Assembly (NCBI RefSeq): GCF_018784445.1
Contig: NZ_WQOH01000014.1
Span: 186,001 to 250,000, forward strand
From: Gemmiger formicilis
Lineage (GTDB): Bacteria; Bacillota; Clostridia; Oscillospirales; Ruminococcaceae
Reading direction: 5' to 3'
DNA length: 64,000 nt
Both the position numbers and the translations under genes were made by a program. The first letter of the stretch is position 1; each line of letters starts with the position of its first letter. The notes under the pieces were generated by a model that ran no database searches, was not told the DNA's origin, and was given only the letters and a program-made list of their open reading frames with translations. Positions 18,113 through 26,822 of the stretch are shown here, piece by piece.

Positions 18113-18481
18113 ATGAAACGGAACTGGTATGCAGCCGCAATTTTGCTGGTGCTCTGCCTGCTGCTGTACCTGGCGGGGCGGTACGTGACCGACACCACCG
18201 ATGCCATGCAGGCGGGTGTGCAGCGGGCTTATGCCTTGGCGGAACAGGGCGACTACCCTGCCGCCCGCGCAGCCTATGCGCAGACGACCTGGCGGGCCGA
18301 GCGCGACAGCGCCTTGCTGGCGCTGCTGGTGCGGCGCAACATTATCGACCAGCTGAACCAGACGATGGCGGTGCTGCCGCCCTGTGCCGAAGCGGACAGC
18401 CTGGCCGACCTAGAAATGGAGACGCAGCGCGCCTGTGCCCAGATAGCCCAGGTGCGGCAATCATTTTTCGGCGGGTTTTGA
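18113..18481 (+). CDS. DUF4363 family small membrane-anchored protein
   Basis: 122 residues with one N-terminal helix ([18 protein letters not shown]) and a helical external domain containing [24 protein letters not shown] and [25 protein letters not shown]. This is the DUF4363 pattern, a family regularly found directly after DUF421 genes in clostridia; function unknown. Its last 21 bases overlap the convergent nrdR gene on the other strand. Confidence 0.75.
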   Translation: MKRNWYAAAILLVLCLLLYLAGRYVTDTTDAMQAGVQRAYALAEQGDYPAARAAYAQTTWRAERDSALLALLVRRNIIDQLNQTMAVLPPCAEADSLADLEMETQRACAQIAQVRQSFFGGF

Positions 18482-18934
18482 GCGGCTGTCCAACATGTCC
18501 TTCAGTTCTTCCATGAAGGTGTTGACGTCGCTGAACTGGCGGTAGACAGAGGCAAAGCGCACGTAGGCGACATCGTCCATCTGCTTGAGCTCCTGCATAG
18601 CCAGGTCGCCGATATGGATGGAGGAAACCTCGCGGTCGTAAGAGTTGAGCAGCTGCTGCTCAATGCGGTCTACGGCAGCGTCCAGCTGGGTGTAGCTGAC
18701 AGGGCGCTTCTCGCAGGCGCGCAGCATACCATTCAGCAGCTTCTGGCGATCAAAGACCTCGCGGGAACGGTCTTTCTTCACGACCATCAGCGGGACCGTC
18801 TCGACAATCTCGTAGGTGGTAAAGCGCTTTTTGCAGTTCAGGCACTCACGGCGGCGGCGAATCTTTTCGCCATCCTCCGTCGGGCGGGAATCGATGACCT
18901 TGGAATCCACTTCACCGCAGTAGGGGCATTTCAT
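18461..18934 (-). CDS. nrdR: Transcriptional repressor NrdR
   Basis: 157 residues, standard length. N-terminal zinc ribbon with two CxxC pairs (CPYCG and CLNCKKRF), followed by the ATP-cone ([29 protein letters not shown]) and the [14 protein letters not shown] end. It represses ribonucleotide reductase genes in response to ATP/dATP. It begins 26 bases after secDF and may be cotranscribed with it. The 3' end is convergent with and overlaps the DUF4363 gene. Confidence 0.97.
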   Translation of the reverse strand: MKCPYCGEVDSKVIDSRPTEDGEKIRRRRECLNCKKRFTTYEIVETVPLMVVKKDRSREVFDRQKLLNGMLRACEKRPVSYTQLDAAVDRIEQQLLNSYDREVSSIHIGDLAMQELKQMDDVAYVRFASVYRQFSDVNTFMEELKDMLDSRSKPAEK

Positions 18935-18960
18935 ATCGGGTACCCTCCTTTTCTACAAGC

Positions 18961-21273
18961 TCAAGCCTTCTTGGGGGCCTTCTTCTTGTTCTTCCAGTCG
19001 ACCCACAGCGGCGTAGCAATGCAAATCGTGCTGTACACACCGCTGACCATACCGAACAGCAACGGGAACGCGAAGGAGTAGATGCTGTCCAGACGGTAGA
19101 TGACGGAGATCACGCAGACGACGCCCAGTGCCAGGCAGGTGGTGATGGAGGTCATCAGAGAGCGGGCAAAGCTCTGGTTGATGGACAGGTTGACCAGCTC
19201 GGCAAGGCTCATCTGCTTTTTGCCGTACAGGGCGCTGTTCTCACGGATACGGTCGTAGATAACGACGGTATCGTTGATGGAGTAACCCAGGATGGTCAGC
19301 AGCGCAGCAATGAAGTTGCCGTTCAGAGGAATGCGCAGGATGACGAACACGCCGAACACGACAAACATATCATGCAGCAGCGCCACAATGGCGGTGGAAC
19401 CGGCCTTGAGGCCGCCGATTTTGCGGAAACGATAGGCCACATAGAGAAGAATCAGCACACAGGCGGCGACCAGCGCGACGACGCTCTTGAGCAGGAATTC
19501 GTTGCCGATGGTGGCATCGACGTTGCTGACCTCATTCTGGGCAAAGTTGTTGTCGGGGTACTGCTCGTTCATGGAGGCCAGCAGGTTGTCCAGCTGCTCG
19601 GTGGTCAGTGTGTCGCTGCCGGGCAGGGTGACGGTCAAGGTCTGGTTGCCGGAGATATCAGAGCCGGTCTGCAGGGTCAAATCAGATTTGCCCAGCTCGC
19701 TGCCGATGGCGGACTTCAGGTCGTTCAGGTCAACGTCGCCCTCATAGGCCAGCGTGATCATAGAGCCGCCTTTGAACTCAACGTCCATCTTGACGCCGAA
19801 CACGGCACAGAACACGAGCACAACAGCAATCAGTGCGCAGGAGAAGGTGTAGAACTTCTTGCGGTTGCCGATGAAGTTGATGGAAGGCGTTTTGAAGTTG
19901 GCACCGCCCTCCTTCTTGCCGCCGAAGAGCCAGGCTTTGCGCAGCGGCTTGAAGTGGACTGCACCGCGGATCATAACGCGGGTGGCCCAAACGCCGAACA
20001 CGAAGTTGAGCAGAACACTGGTCAGTAAGGTGAAGCCGAAGGAGTAGATGGTGCCGGCCGTGGAAGGTCCAAACCAGAAGAAGATGGGGTTAAAGACCTT
20101 GGCCCAGAAGCCGTCCGTGGGGCCGAAAGCACCCATCAGGATAGCGGCGACGATAACAATGGTCACGTTGCCGTCGATGATGGGGGTCAGACCCATCTTG
20201 AAGCCGCTGTTGACAGCGCCCTCCAGGGTCTTGTTCTTGGCAAGCTCTTCCTTGATGCGCTCGGCAGTGATGACGTTTGCGTCAACACCCATGCCGATGC
20301 CCAGGATGATACCGGCGATGCCGGGCAGGGTCAGCGTGGAACCCGGGAACACGCTGAAGTAGCCGGAGACGACTGCCAGCGTGGCGGCGACCTGGCCCAT
20401 CAGGGAGATAACGGCGATGGTGCCGGGCAGACGGTAGCGGAAAATCATCATCAGCGCGACCAGGATGAAGGCGATGATACCGGCCTGCACCATAACGTCC
20501 AGGCTCTTGGCGCCCAGCGAGGGGCTGATGGTGGAGTAGCTTTCCGCGGACAGGGCAAACGGCAGAGAACCGGAGTTGATCTGGTTTGCCAGCGTGGAAG
20601 CGCTGTCCTGGTCAAAGTTGCCCTTGATGATGGCCTCACCGCCGGTGATGGCCTCGTTGACCGTGGCGGTGGAAATGTTCGAGTCATCCAGCCAGATGGA
20701 AATGGTGCCGTTGTTGGCAGCCAGCTCGGTGGTAGCGGCGGCAAAAGCGGACGCACCGTCGGAGTTGAACTTCAGCTGGACGACCCAGCCTTCGGTCTCA
20801 TTGTAGGCGGCGCTTGCGGAAGCCACGTCGTCACCGCTCAGAATCTCCTCACCCGTGGAGGAAGATCCCTTGCGGAACACCATCTTGGCGGTGGTGCCGA
20901 TCTCATCGATAGCGGTCTGCGGGTTGAAGTCCGCTTCATCGCTCTTCCAGGGAAAACGCACGATGATACGATTTTTGTTGTTGTCGACGTAGCTCTCGTA
21001 GTCGGTGATGCCGAGGCCGACAAGGCGATCCTCGATAACCGTTTTAGCTGCGGCCATCTGGGCATCGGTGGCCTCCACATCGTCGGCAGGCATGAATGTA
21101 ACGTCCACGCCGCCGCGGATATCGATGCCGAAGCGGATGTCAGATGCCCCCTTGACATAGGCATTCTTGGTGTCGCCGTAGGTATAGCTCACACCCAAAA
21201 TGGCCGTCAGGGAGAACAGCACGATCAAAATTGCCACGACGAACAACGGCCATGACTTCCCTTTTCTGTTCAT
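18961..21273 (-). CDS. secDF: Protein translocase SecD-SecF fusion
   Basis: 770 residues, a fused SecDF. SecD half: N-terminal helix, DIRFGIDIRGGVDVTFMPAD, the P1 domain, then LPGIAGIILGIGMGVDANVITAERIKEEL. SecF half from about residue 440: MDVEFKGGSMITLAYEGDVD, then GNFIAALLTILGYSINDTVVIYDRIREN and LVNLSINQSFARSLMTSITT. It uses the proton or sodium gradient to complete protein export through SecYEG. ATG 21273 follows GGAGG directly behind the terminator of the upstream aminotransferase gene, and no promoter is visible between them. Confidence 0.97.
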   Translation of the reverse strand: MNRKGKSWPLFVVAILIVLFSLTAILGVSYTYGDTKNAYVKGASDIRFGIDIRGGVDVTFMPADDVEATDAQMAAAKTVIEDRLVGLGITDYESYVDNNKNRIIVRFPWKSDEADFNPQTAIDEIGTTAKMVFRKGSSSTGEEILSGDDVASASAAYNETEGWVVQLKFNSDGASAFAAATTELAANNGTISIWLDDSNISTATVNEAITGGEAIIKGNFDQDSASTLANQINSGSLPFALSAESYSTISPSLGAKSLDVMVQAGIIAFILVALMMIFRYRLPGTIAVISLMGQVAATLAVVSGYFSVFPGSTLTLPGIAGIILGIGMGVDANVITAERIKEELAKNKTLEGAVNSGFKMGLTPIIDGNVTIVIVAAILMGAFGPTDGFWAKVFNPIFFWFGPSTAGTIYSFGFTLLTSVLLNFVFGVWATRVMIRGAVHFKPLRKAWLFGGKKEGGANFKTPSINFIGNRKKFYTFSCALIAVVLVFCAVFGVKMDVEFKGGSMITLAYEGDVDLNDLKSAIGSELGKSDLTLQTGSDISGNQTLTVTLPGSDTLTTEQLDNLLASMNEQYPDNNFAQNEVSNVDATIGNEFLLKSVVALVAACVLILLYVAYRFRKIGGLKAGSTAIVALLHDMFVVFGVFVILRIPLNGNFIAALLTILGYSINDTVVIYDRIRENSALYGKKQMSLAELVNLSINQSFARSLMTSITTCLALGVVCVISVIYRLDSIYSFAFPLLFGMVSGVYSTICIATPLWVDWKNKKKAPKKA

Positions 21274-21283
21274 AGAAACCTCC

Positions 21284-21308
21284 AAAAAACTTGCCCGCAC
21301 CGGCGGGC
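21284..21308 (-). terminator. Terminator between the aminotransferase and secDF
   Basis: Six-base GCCCGC/GCGGGC stem (21293-21298 with 21303-21308), then AAG and TTTTTT on the minus strand. The T-run ends immediately before the GGAGG of secDF, so it may act as a partial terminator. Confidence 0.7.
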
Positions 21309-21326
21309 GGGATAGATTTTTGCCGC

Positions 21327-22610
21327 TTATTCAGCCTTATCGGCCAGCAGCTTTTCAACAACTGCCAGGCGCACACAGACGCACAGCAGTGCAGAAGCAG
21401 TTTCGACCTCGTCGAGGCTCGGATAGGTCGGCGCAATGCGCAGATGCGAGTCATCGGGGTCCTTGTGATAGGGGTAGGCAGAGCCTGCGCCTGTCAGAGT
21501 CAGGCCGCAGTCCTTGCACAGCTGGGCCACGCGCTTGGCGCAGCCGGGCATGACGTACAGGCTGATGAAGTAGCCACCCTTGGGGTTCGTCCAGTGGGCG
21601 ATATCGCCGCAGGGGGTCAGCTCATCAGCAAAGGTGGTTTTGACGGCGTCAAAGCAGGGCACCAGGCGGCGGCGATGCTTGGCCATATGGGCCAGCACAC
21701 CGGCCTTGTTCTTGAGGAAACGGACGTGGCGCAGTTGGTTCATCTTGTCATAGCTGATAATCATGGTAGAGAACCGCTTGCACATATACTTCATCGAGTT
21801 CTCGCTGCAGGCAATGGCAGAAATGCCTGCGCCCGGGAAGGTGATCTTGCTGGTGGACGTGAACATAAAGACACGATCTTCGTTGCCGTACTTCTTGGCC
21901 TCGTTCAGCAGGACGGGTGTCTCAATGATCTCATCGGTCAGGTGGTGGACGATGTAAGCCTCGTCCCAGAAAATCTTGAAATCCGGGGCGGCGGTCTTCA
22001 TAGCGGCGAAGCGGCGGATGGTCTCATCGCTGTACGTGTAGCCGTCGGGGTTGGAGTACTGCGGTACGCACCAGATGCCCTTGATGGTGTCATCGTTGGC
22101 GACGAGCTCCTCGATCATGTCCATATCGGGGCCGTCGGGGCTCATGGGTACAGAAATCAGCTCAAAGCCCATTTCCTCGGTGATGGCAAAGTGGCGGTCA
22201 TAGCCGGGCACCGGGCAGAGGAACTTGCGGTGTTCGACCTGGCCCCAGGGCTTCGGGGACTCCTGAAAGCCGAACATCATGCCGATGGCGACCAAATTGT
22301 ACATCAGCTGTAGGCTCGAGTTGCCGCCGACGAAAACCTCGCTGGGCTTAACGCCGAACACATCGGCAAACAGGGCGCGGGCCTCGGGAAGGCCCTCCAA
22401 CTCGCCGTAGTTGCGGGTGTCGAAGCCGCTGTCAGTGATGTAGTTGTCTATCTTGAGCAGATCCATAGCCAGGTCCATCTGGTGAGGGCCGGGTTTGCCG
22501 CGTGCCATGTTCAGCTTCAGGCCCATGTCCTGGAACTTTTTGTACTGGGCTTCCAGTGCGGCTTTTTCAGCGGTGAGTTCGTTGCGATCCATTGCAAAAT
22601 AATCAGCCAT
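21327..22610 (-). CDS. PLP-dependent aminotransferase (aspartate aminotransferase, PF12897 type)
   Basis: 427 residues, fold-type I. LNMARGKPGPHQMDLAMDLL at the N-terminus, YGELEGLPEARALFADVFGV, WCVPQYSNPDGYTYSDETIRRFA, FWDEAYIVHHL (Asp for PLP nitrogen) and the PLP-lysine segment FTSTSKITFPGAGISAIA are all visible. The RGKP and SNPDG forms resemble the large-subgroup aspartate aminotransferases common in clostridia. It probably interconverts aspartate and oxaloacetate. Single gene with its own promoter and terminator. Confidence 0.88.
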   Translation of the reverse strand: MADYFAMDRNELTAEKAALEAQYKKFQDMGLKLNMARGKPGPHQMDLAMDLLKIDNYITDSGFDTRNYGELEGLPEARALFADVFGVKPSEVFVGGNSSLQLMYNLVAIGMMFGFQESPKPWGQVEHRKFLCPVPGYDRHFAITEEMGFELISVPMSPDGPDMDMIEELVANDDTIKGIWCVPQYSNPDGYTYSDETIRRFAAMKTAAPDFKIFWDEAYIVHHLTDEIIETPVLLNEAKKYGNEDRVFMFTSTSKITFPGAGISAIACSENSMKYMCKRFSTMIISYDKMNQLRHVRFLKNKAGVLAHMAKHRRRLVPCFDAVKTTFADELTPCGDIAHWTNPKGGYFISLYVMPGCAKRVAQLCKDCGLTLTGAGSAYPYHKDPDDSHLRIAPTYPSLDEVETASALLCVCVRLAVVEKLLADKAE

Positions 22611-22700
22611 AATACGATCCCCCTAAAAAAATATGTACTTTCCCTATTCCCCGCTGCAGCTGCGCCCCTCTATCTTGGCACAATCGCAGGAGTACACTAC

Positions 22701-22729
22701 ATTATATACGATTTTTCCGAAATAAACAA
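22701..22729 (-). promoter_or_regulatory. Sigma-A promoter of the aminotransferase gene
   Basis: TTGTTT (22724-22729), 17 bases, TATAAT (22701-22706) on the minus strand. Leader of about 85 bases ends with AGGGGGAT before the ATG. Confidence 0.7.
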
Positions 22730-22772
22730 GCGCTTTTTGCCATGATTTGCACTTTTTTATGCGGAAAAATAC

Positions 22773-22808
22773 AAAAAAGCACATCTGCACCAAAAAAACA
22801 GATGTGCT
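22773..22808 (-). terminator. Terminator of rnpB
   Basis: Perfect ten-base stem AGCACATCTG/CAGATGTGCT (22779-22788 with 22799-22808) followed by TTTTTTG on the minus strand, about 20 bases beyond the RNase P RNA. Confidence 0.88.
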
Positions 22809-22830
22809 TTTGTAATAGACAAAGAAAAAA

Positions 22831-23168
22831 ACGACTGGACCGTAAGCCGGGTTCTGTATCAAACGACGATCTATCTTGTCCTTGCGTCACCGCAAGGCTC
22901 ACGCCATCACCGGGACGCGCGAGACTCCGCATAATGTCCCATACGGATGTTGCTTCGAGCAGGGTTTACATAGCCGCAAAGTCGCCAGTGCGCTGGTGAG
23001 CTCTTACCTCGCCTTTCCATCCTTACCGCTTTCGCGGCGGTTTCTTTCTGTTGCACTATCCCTGGGGTCGCCCCCGGCTGCCGTTAGCAGTTACTCTGTC
23101 TCTGTGAAGCCCGGACTTTCCTCAGGCAGCCCTTGCGGGCTGTCCCGCCGCCGTATGTTCCACTCGTT
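22831..23168 (-). ncRNA. rnpB: RNase P RNA (M1 RNA), class A-like
   Basis: Catalytic RNA that removes 5' leaders of pre-tRNAs. On the minus strand, the near-universal GAGGAAAGTCCGGGCT lies about 45 bases from the 5' end; AACTGCTAACGGCAG, GGTAAGGATGGAAAGGCGAGG and the 3' GATACAGAACCCGGCTTACGG are also present. Ends were set by the P1 helix, AACGAGTGGA at the 5' end pairing with TCCAGTCGTT at the 3' end with one mismatch. The GGTAAGG/GAGGTAAGAGCTCACC segments favour class A. Confidence 0.95.
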
Positions 23169-23177
23169 TTCTAAAAA

Positions 23178-23206
23178 AGTATAGCATATTTACAGCGCCT
23201 TGGCAA
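23178..23206 (-). promoter_or_regulatory. Sigma-A promoter of rnpB
   Basis: TTGCCA (23201-23206), 17 bases, TATACT (23178-23183) on the minus strand, with the start of transcription predicted within a few bases of the RNase P RNA 5' end. Confidence 0.75.
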
Positions 23207-23213
23207 GCAAAAG

Positions 23214-23468
23214 TTACAACAGCAACCGCAGAACCAGCAGCGCCGTCACCCCGGGCACGCCTAAAACACCCGCGCAGAAGGCTGTAAAACGGGTCAGCGG
23301 CAGCGCAATCCCCGTTACGGGTTCCAGCAGCCCCAGCACGGCCAGCGCCCCTAGCCCGCAGACAGCCCCGGCCAGCAAACTGCGCACGCCGTGCCGCTGG
23401 CGGGCGGCGCACCGCACCACGGCCAGTACGCAGATGCCCGCAGCGAGGAAGGGCCAATACTCCGTCAT
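23214..23468 (-). CDS. bofA: BofA family pro-sigma-K processing inhibitor-like protein
   Basis: 84 residues with two to three membrane helices. The C-terminal part LPLTRFTAFCAGVLGVPGVTALLVLRLLL matches the BofA ending (xNPLTxxxxGxLGxPGxxxLLxL). In Bacillus, BofA holds the SpoIVFB protease inactive until engulfment; clostridia without SpoIVFB retain the gene with unclear role. ATG 23468 overlaps the stop of the DUF2508 gene (ATGA), the same neighbour order (yaaL-bofA) as in Bacillus. Confidence 0.82.
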   Translation of the reverse strand: MTEYWPFLAAGICVLAVVRCAARQRHGVRSLLAGAVCGLGALAVLGLLEPVTGIALPLTRFTAFCAGVLGVPGVTALLVLRLLL

Positions 23469-23677
23469 AGGTTCTCCCGGTCTGTGCGCAGTATGCGCAG
23501 CAGTGCCCGCCAGCGGCACAGCAGGGCAGCGTGCTGGTAGGTCAGCTGCTCGATATAAAAGGGGTCCTGCGCTTCTTTAAAGGCTCGCTCGTTGGCGTGC
23601 AGGGCCTGCACGGTGGTTTCCAGCTCGGCCCTGGCGGCGCGGCGCTCCCGCTCAGCTTTGCTTATGCGTCTGAACAT
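23465..23677 (-). CDS. DUF2508 (YaaL) family protein
   Basis: 70 residues, charged and helical: RRISKAERERRAARAEL, then QDPFYIEQLTYQHAALLCRWRALLR. The short length, the basic N-terminus and the D-P-xx-IxxLxY pattern fit YaaL. It lies directly before bofA as in Bacillus, and 12 bases after spoIVA. No activity is known. Confidence 0.75.
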   Translation of the reverse strand: MFRRISKAERERRAARAELETTVQALHANERAFKEAQDPFYIEQLTYQHAALLCRWRALLRILRTDRENL

Positions 23678-23689
23678 AAGGCCCCTCCG

Positions 23690-25165
23690 TCACAGCAAAA
23701 TGCAGATCAGGCCGTCGCAGCCCTCGTTGATGATGCGTTCCAGCGTCTGCTGCAGGCGGGCGCGGGCTTCCTGCGGCATATGCAGCAATTTTGCCTGCAC
23801 ACCCTCGCTGACAAGCTCGTTCAGGCTCTTGCCGAAGATATTCGTGCTCCACAGCTTGCCGGGGGCGGTCTCAAAGTCGGAGAGCAAGCTCTTGATGAGC
23901 TCTTCGCCCTGCTGCTCGCTGCCGACGGTGGGCGAAAGCTCGGTGTGGATATTCGCCCGTATGATGTGCAGACTGGGCGCACTGGCGGAAAGCCGCACGC
24001 CGTACTGCCCGCCCTGGCGCACAATCTCCGGCTCTTCCAGCGTCAGCTCGTCGATGCCCGGCATGACGATCCCGTACCCGGTGGCTTCGACCTGGTCGAG
24101 GGCGGATTTGATCTTGTCGTAGGCGCGCTTGGCCCGGGCCAGGCTGACGACGCAGGGCAAAAGGCTGGCTTCGTCCACGATGTCCAGCCCGGTCTGCTCA
24201 CCAAGGATTTTGTAAAAGATATCCGGGGCCACTACGGCGTTGATGCCCACACTGCCGCTGGCAAGGTCCATGCCGGTGAGCGACGCGGATGTGATATACT
24301 CGCACCCCAGCTGAGGGCGGCGGCCTGCCAGGTCGGCCATTTTGTGTACCGAGGCGGCAAATTCCAGCATGGCTGTATAGATGGCGCTTTGCAGCCAGTG
24401 GCCACTTTCCAGCATCGTGACCCAGCCGGGCATCCGCACGGCGATCTCCCGGATGGGAAACTCGTACAAAAGCGTCTGCAAGAGTGAATCCAGCGTCTCA
24501 ACGGTCATCGTCGTGCAGTTCAGCGGCACAACGGCGTGGGCGTAGCGCTCAGCCAGTTCAGTGGCGAGGCGGCGGGCGTCGTCACTGTCTGGCTCGGCGC
24601 AGTTGAGCAGGATGACATAAGGCTTGCCGCTGTCGTTCAGCTCGGCAATGATGCGCCGCTCGGCGTCAAGGTAGGCTTCCCGCGGCAGGTCGGCCACTGA
24701 GCCGTCCGTCGTGACGACCAGCCCGATGGTGGCGTGCTCCCGGATGACGCAGCGGGTGCCGGTTTCGGCTGCCAGGTCAAAGGGGACTTCGTGGTCGAAC
24801 CAAGGGCTTTTGACGAGGCGCGGGGCCTCGTTTTCCTCGTGTCCGAGGGCACCGTCTACCATGTAGCCGACGCAGTCGATGAGCCGCGCTTTGAAACTGC
24901 CGCCGCCCGAAAGGTCGATTTTGACGGCTTTTTCGGGGATGAACTTTGGCTCGGTGGTCATGATAGTGCGCCCGGCGGCGGATTGGGGCAGCTCGTCGTG
25001 GGCGCGGGCGCGTCGGGCTTCGTTCTTGATGCGGGGCAGCAGCATCAATTCGGCAAAGCGCTTGATAAAGGTGCTTTTTCCGCTGCGCACCGGCCCCACA
25101 ACGCCAAGGTAGATATCCCCGCCTGTGCGCTGGGCAATGTTGTGGTAAATTTGCTCCTGTGTCAC
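23690..25165 (-). CDS. spoIVA: Stage IV sporulation protein A (coat morphogenetic ATPase)
   Basis: 491 residues, full length. N-terminal TRAFAC-type NTPase with Walker A GPVRSGKST (residues 24-32), then TIMTTEPKFIPEKAVKIDL and RLIDCVGYMVDGALGHEENEAPRLVKSPWFDHEVPFDLAAETGTRCVI, which are near-invariant in SpoIVA; a helical middle and a C-terminal polymerisation domain ending in IINEGCDGLICILL. It polymerises on the forespore surface, anchored by SpoVM and SipL, to form the coat base. GTG start at 25165 with AAAGGAGGGG upstream; sipL lies 15 bases upstream. Confidence 0.98.
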   Translation of the reverse strand: MTQEQIYHNIAQRTGGDIYLGVVGPVRSGKSTFIKRFAELMLLPRIKNEARRARAHDELPQSAAGRTIMTTEPKFIPEKAVKIDLSGGGSFKARLIDCVGYMVDGALGHEENEAPRLVKSPWFDHEVPFDLAAETGTRCVIREHATIGLVVTTDGSVADLPREAYLDAERRIIAELNDSGKPYVILLNCAEPDSDDARRLATELAERYAHAVVPLNCTTMTVETLDSLLQTLLYEFPIREIAVRMPGWVTMLESGHWLQSAIYTAMLEFAASVHKMADLAGRRPQLGCEYITSASLTGMDLASGSVGINAVVAPDIFYKILGEQTGLDIVDEASLLPCVVSLARAKRAYDKIKSALDQVEATGYGIVMPGIDELTLEEPEIVRQGGQYGVRLSASAPSLHIIRANIHTELSPTVGSEQQGEELIKSLLSDFETAPGKLWSTNIFGKSLNELVSEGVQAKLLHMPQEARARLQQTLERIINEGCDGLICILL

Positions 25166-25180
25166 GGATGTTCCCCTCCT

Positions 25181-26725
25181 TTACAGCGCAGCCGGTATCA
25201 GCAGGCAGGCGGCGTCGGCCGTGGTCTCCCGGGTCGGCTCGCTGCTTTCCAGGTGGTTGGCGGCGGCCAGGTCCCGAGCGCGGGCGTGGTAGCGCTTGGC
25301 AATGTCAAAGATACGCTCCCCTTGCTGGGCATAGTAGATGTAGAGGGCCGGGCTGTCGCTGTCATCGTAGGCCTCGCCCAGCTCCACGCCGCACAGCGCA
25401 TCAAAGCTCTGTGCCTGCAATAGCGCACCGTTGACTTCGATTTCCAGATCGACCCGCAGCCGGGCACCGTTTTTACTGCTGGAGACCCGCACGACGGACG
25501 CCCCCACGCTGGGCCAGGCGGCATCGGCCGCACCGGGCCACAGGCCGCCGGGCTGCCAGCTGAAAGTTTTGTCATAGCAGGTCAGTTCGCCCCGGGCATC
25601 GCTGATGAAAACATGGGCGGTCCCCTTGCCCGACAGCCGCAGATGCGTTTCGGCCTTGTCGCCCTCGGCGGGCGCAGCGCAGAGCGCACCCAGCGTCACA
25701 AAACAACCCAGGACCGTGCCGTCGGCGTCGGGCAAATCATCCTCAATACTGATGGGGATGCGGCCTGCAAGCGCTGTGGTTTGCTGCAAAAGGCGGCAGA
25801 CGGTTTGCACGGTCTGGGTCTTGCAGAGCGTGGAGTAGGCGTCCGCCACGACGCTGTACTGCACGCTGCGCCAGACCTCGACGCGCAGTTTCCAGGTGAC
25901 GGTGAGGGCGGCCTCCCCTGCGCCGTCGTCGGCACTTAAAGTGCAGGCCAGCACCTCGCCCCGCACAAGGGCGGTGTCGTCCTCGGCGGCGCCGGGCAGT
26001 TCCAAATTCTGCTGGATGGGTAGCTCCTTGCTGCGCACGGTCAACTCGCCGCTGTCAGCGTTCTGGCTGCAAATTTGTATCTGCAAAGTGCCCTGCACAC
26101 TGGCTTGCCCGGTGGCAAGGGTCACGCCGCCAGGGGCAAAGCTGCCGGTGATGTCCAGAACGCTCTCCCCTGCACCGGGCAGTGCGGCGACGGTCTCGGC
26201 GGTCAGGGTCTTTTCCTCGGTCACGGCGCACTGCAGGCCCTGCATCGTGCGGGTGTACTGCTCAATGCCGCAGTCGGCCAGTGAGGTCAGCAGCTCCAGC
26301 TCTTTGCGCACGGCTACGGCGGCACACAGGATGTACGCCCCGCGCAGGTCGATACGGTGCTCGCTGACGGCGCGGCAGTTACAGTATTCCGGTTCGCCCC
26401 AGACCTGCGCCGGACCCTCGGCGTACTGCCCGGCGGGCAGCTCGACCGATTTTTCAAAGGCAAATTTCTGTTCGGTGCGCAAAAGGCGCATGCCGGGTTC
26501 CTCGCTCTGGTAAAAGACCGTGCAGCGCAGGTAGCCCTCCACCTGCCAGCGCCCGCCCGCCACCCGGTTTTGCAGCACCACCGGCGCAATTAGACACTTG
26601 ACAATCTTGAATACTGCGGGCAGATAGTCGGGTATCAAAATTTCGGTTTCGACAGGAAGTTCCAGCCGCGTTTCCCAGCGACCGCCATAGGATGCTATGG
26701 TGTCTTTGAACACCTTGAGTTCCAT
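25181..26725 (-). CDS. sipL: SipL-like SpoIVA-interacting coat protein (DUF3794 + LysM)
   Basis: 514 residues. The N-terminal portion contains repeated DUF3794-type domains (LPVETEILIPDYLPAVFKIVKCL, then two more copies around residues 170-420), and the C-terminal 55 residues form a LysM domain (LYIYYAQQGERIFDIAKRYHA...LAAANHLES). This architecture is that of clostridial SipL, the functional counterpart of SpoVID, which binds SpoIVA through LysM to encase the forespore. Gene order sipL-spoIVA with spoVM just upstream strengthens the call. Confidence 0.92.
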   Translation of the reverse strand: MELKVFKDTIASYGGRWETRLELPVETEILIPDYLPAVFKIVKCLIAPVVLQNRVAGGRWQVEGYLRCTVFYQSEEPGMRLLRTEQKFAFEKSVELPAGQYAEGPAQVWGEPEYCNCRAVSEHRIDLRGAYILCAAVAVRKELELLTSLADCGIEQYTRTMQGLQCAVTEEKTLTAETVAALPGAGESVLDITGSFAPGGVTLATGQASVQGTLQIQICSQNADSGELTVRSKELPIQQNLELPGAAEDDTALVRGEVLACTLSADDGAGEAALTVTWKLRVEVWRSVQYSVVADAYSTLCKTQTVQTVCRLLQQTTALAGRIPISIEDDLPDADGTVLGCFVTLGALCAAPAEGDKAETHLRLSGKGTAHVFISDARGELTCYDKTFSWQPGGLWPGAADAAWPSVGASVVRVSSSKNGARLRVDLEIEVNGALLQAQSFDALCGVELGEAYDDSDSPALYIYYAQQGERIFDIAKRYHARARDLAAANHLESSEPTRETTADAACLLIPAAL

Positions 26726-26758
26726 ATTGCTTGCCCCTTTCCGGTTATGTTCTGGGGC

Positions 26759-26784
26759 ATTATATGCGGCGGGGCAAAAAAATA
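26759..26784 (-). promoter_or_regulatory. Sigma-E-like promoter of sipL-spoIVA
   Basis: CATATAAT (26759-26766) resembles the sigma-E -10, with TATTTTT (26778-26784) as a possible -35 that lies in the T-run of the spoVM terminator. The -10 could also be read by sigma-A. Sigma-E control is expected for sipL and spoIVA. Confidence 0.45.
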
Positions 26785-26809
26785 GCCCCTGCCCGGGTAC
26801 AGGCAGGGG
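26776..26809 (-). terminator. Terminator after spoVM
   Basis: Eight-base perfect stem (26786-26793 with 26802-26809) followed on the minus strand by CTATTTTTTTG. It ends the long yicC-to-spoVM gene block. Confidence 0.82.
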
Positions 26810-26822
26810 AATTTTTCAAACT

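Noticed and set aside
22644-23184. Short open frames across the RNase P RNA
   Set aside because: They overlap conserved rnpB structure and have no ribosome-binding sites.
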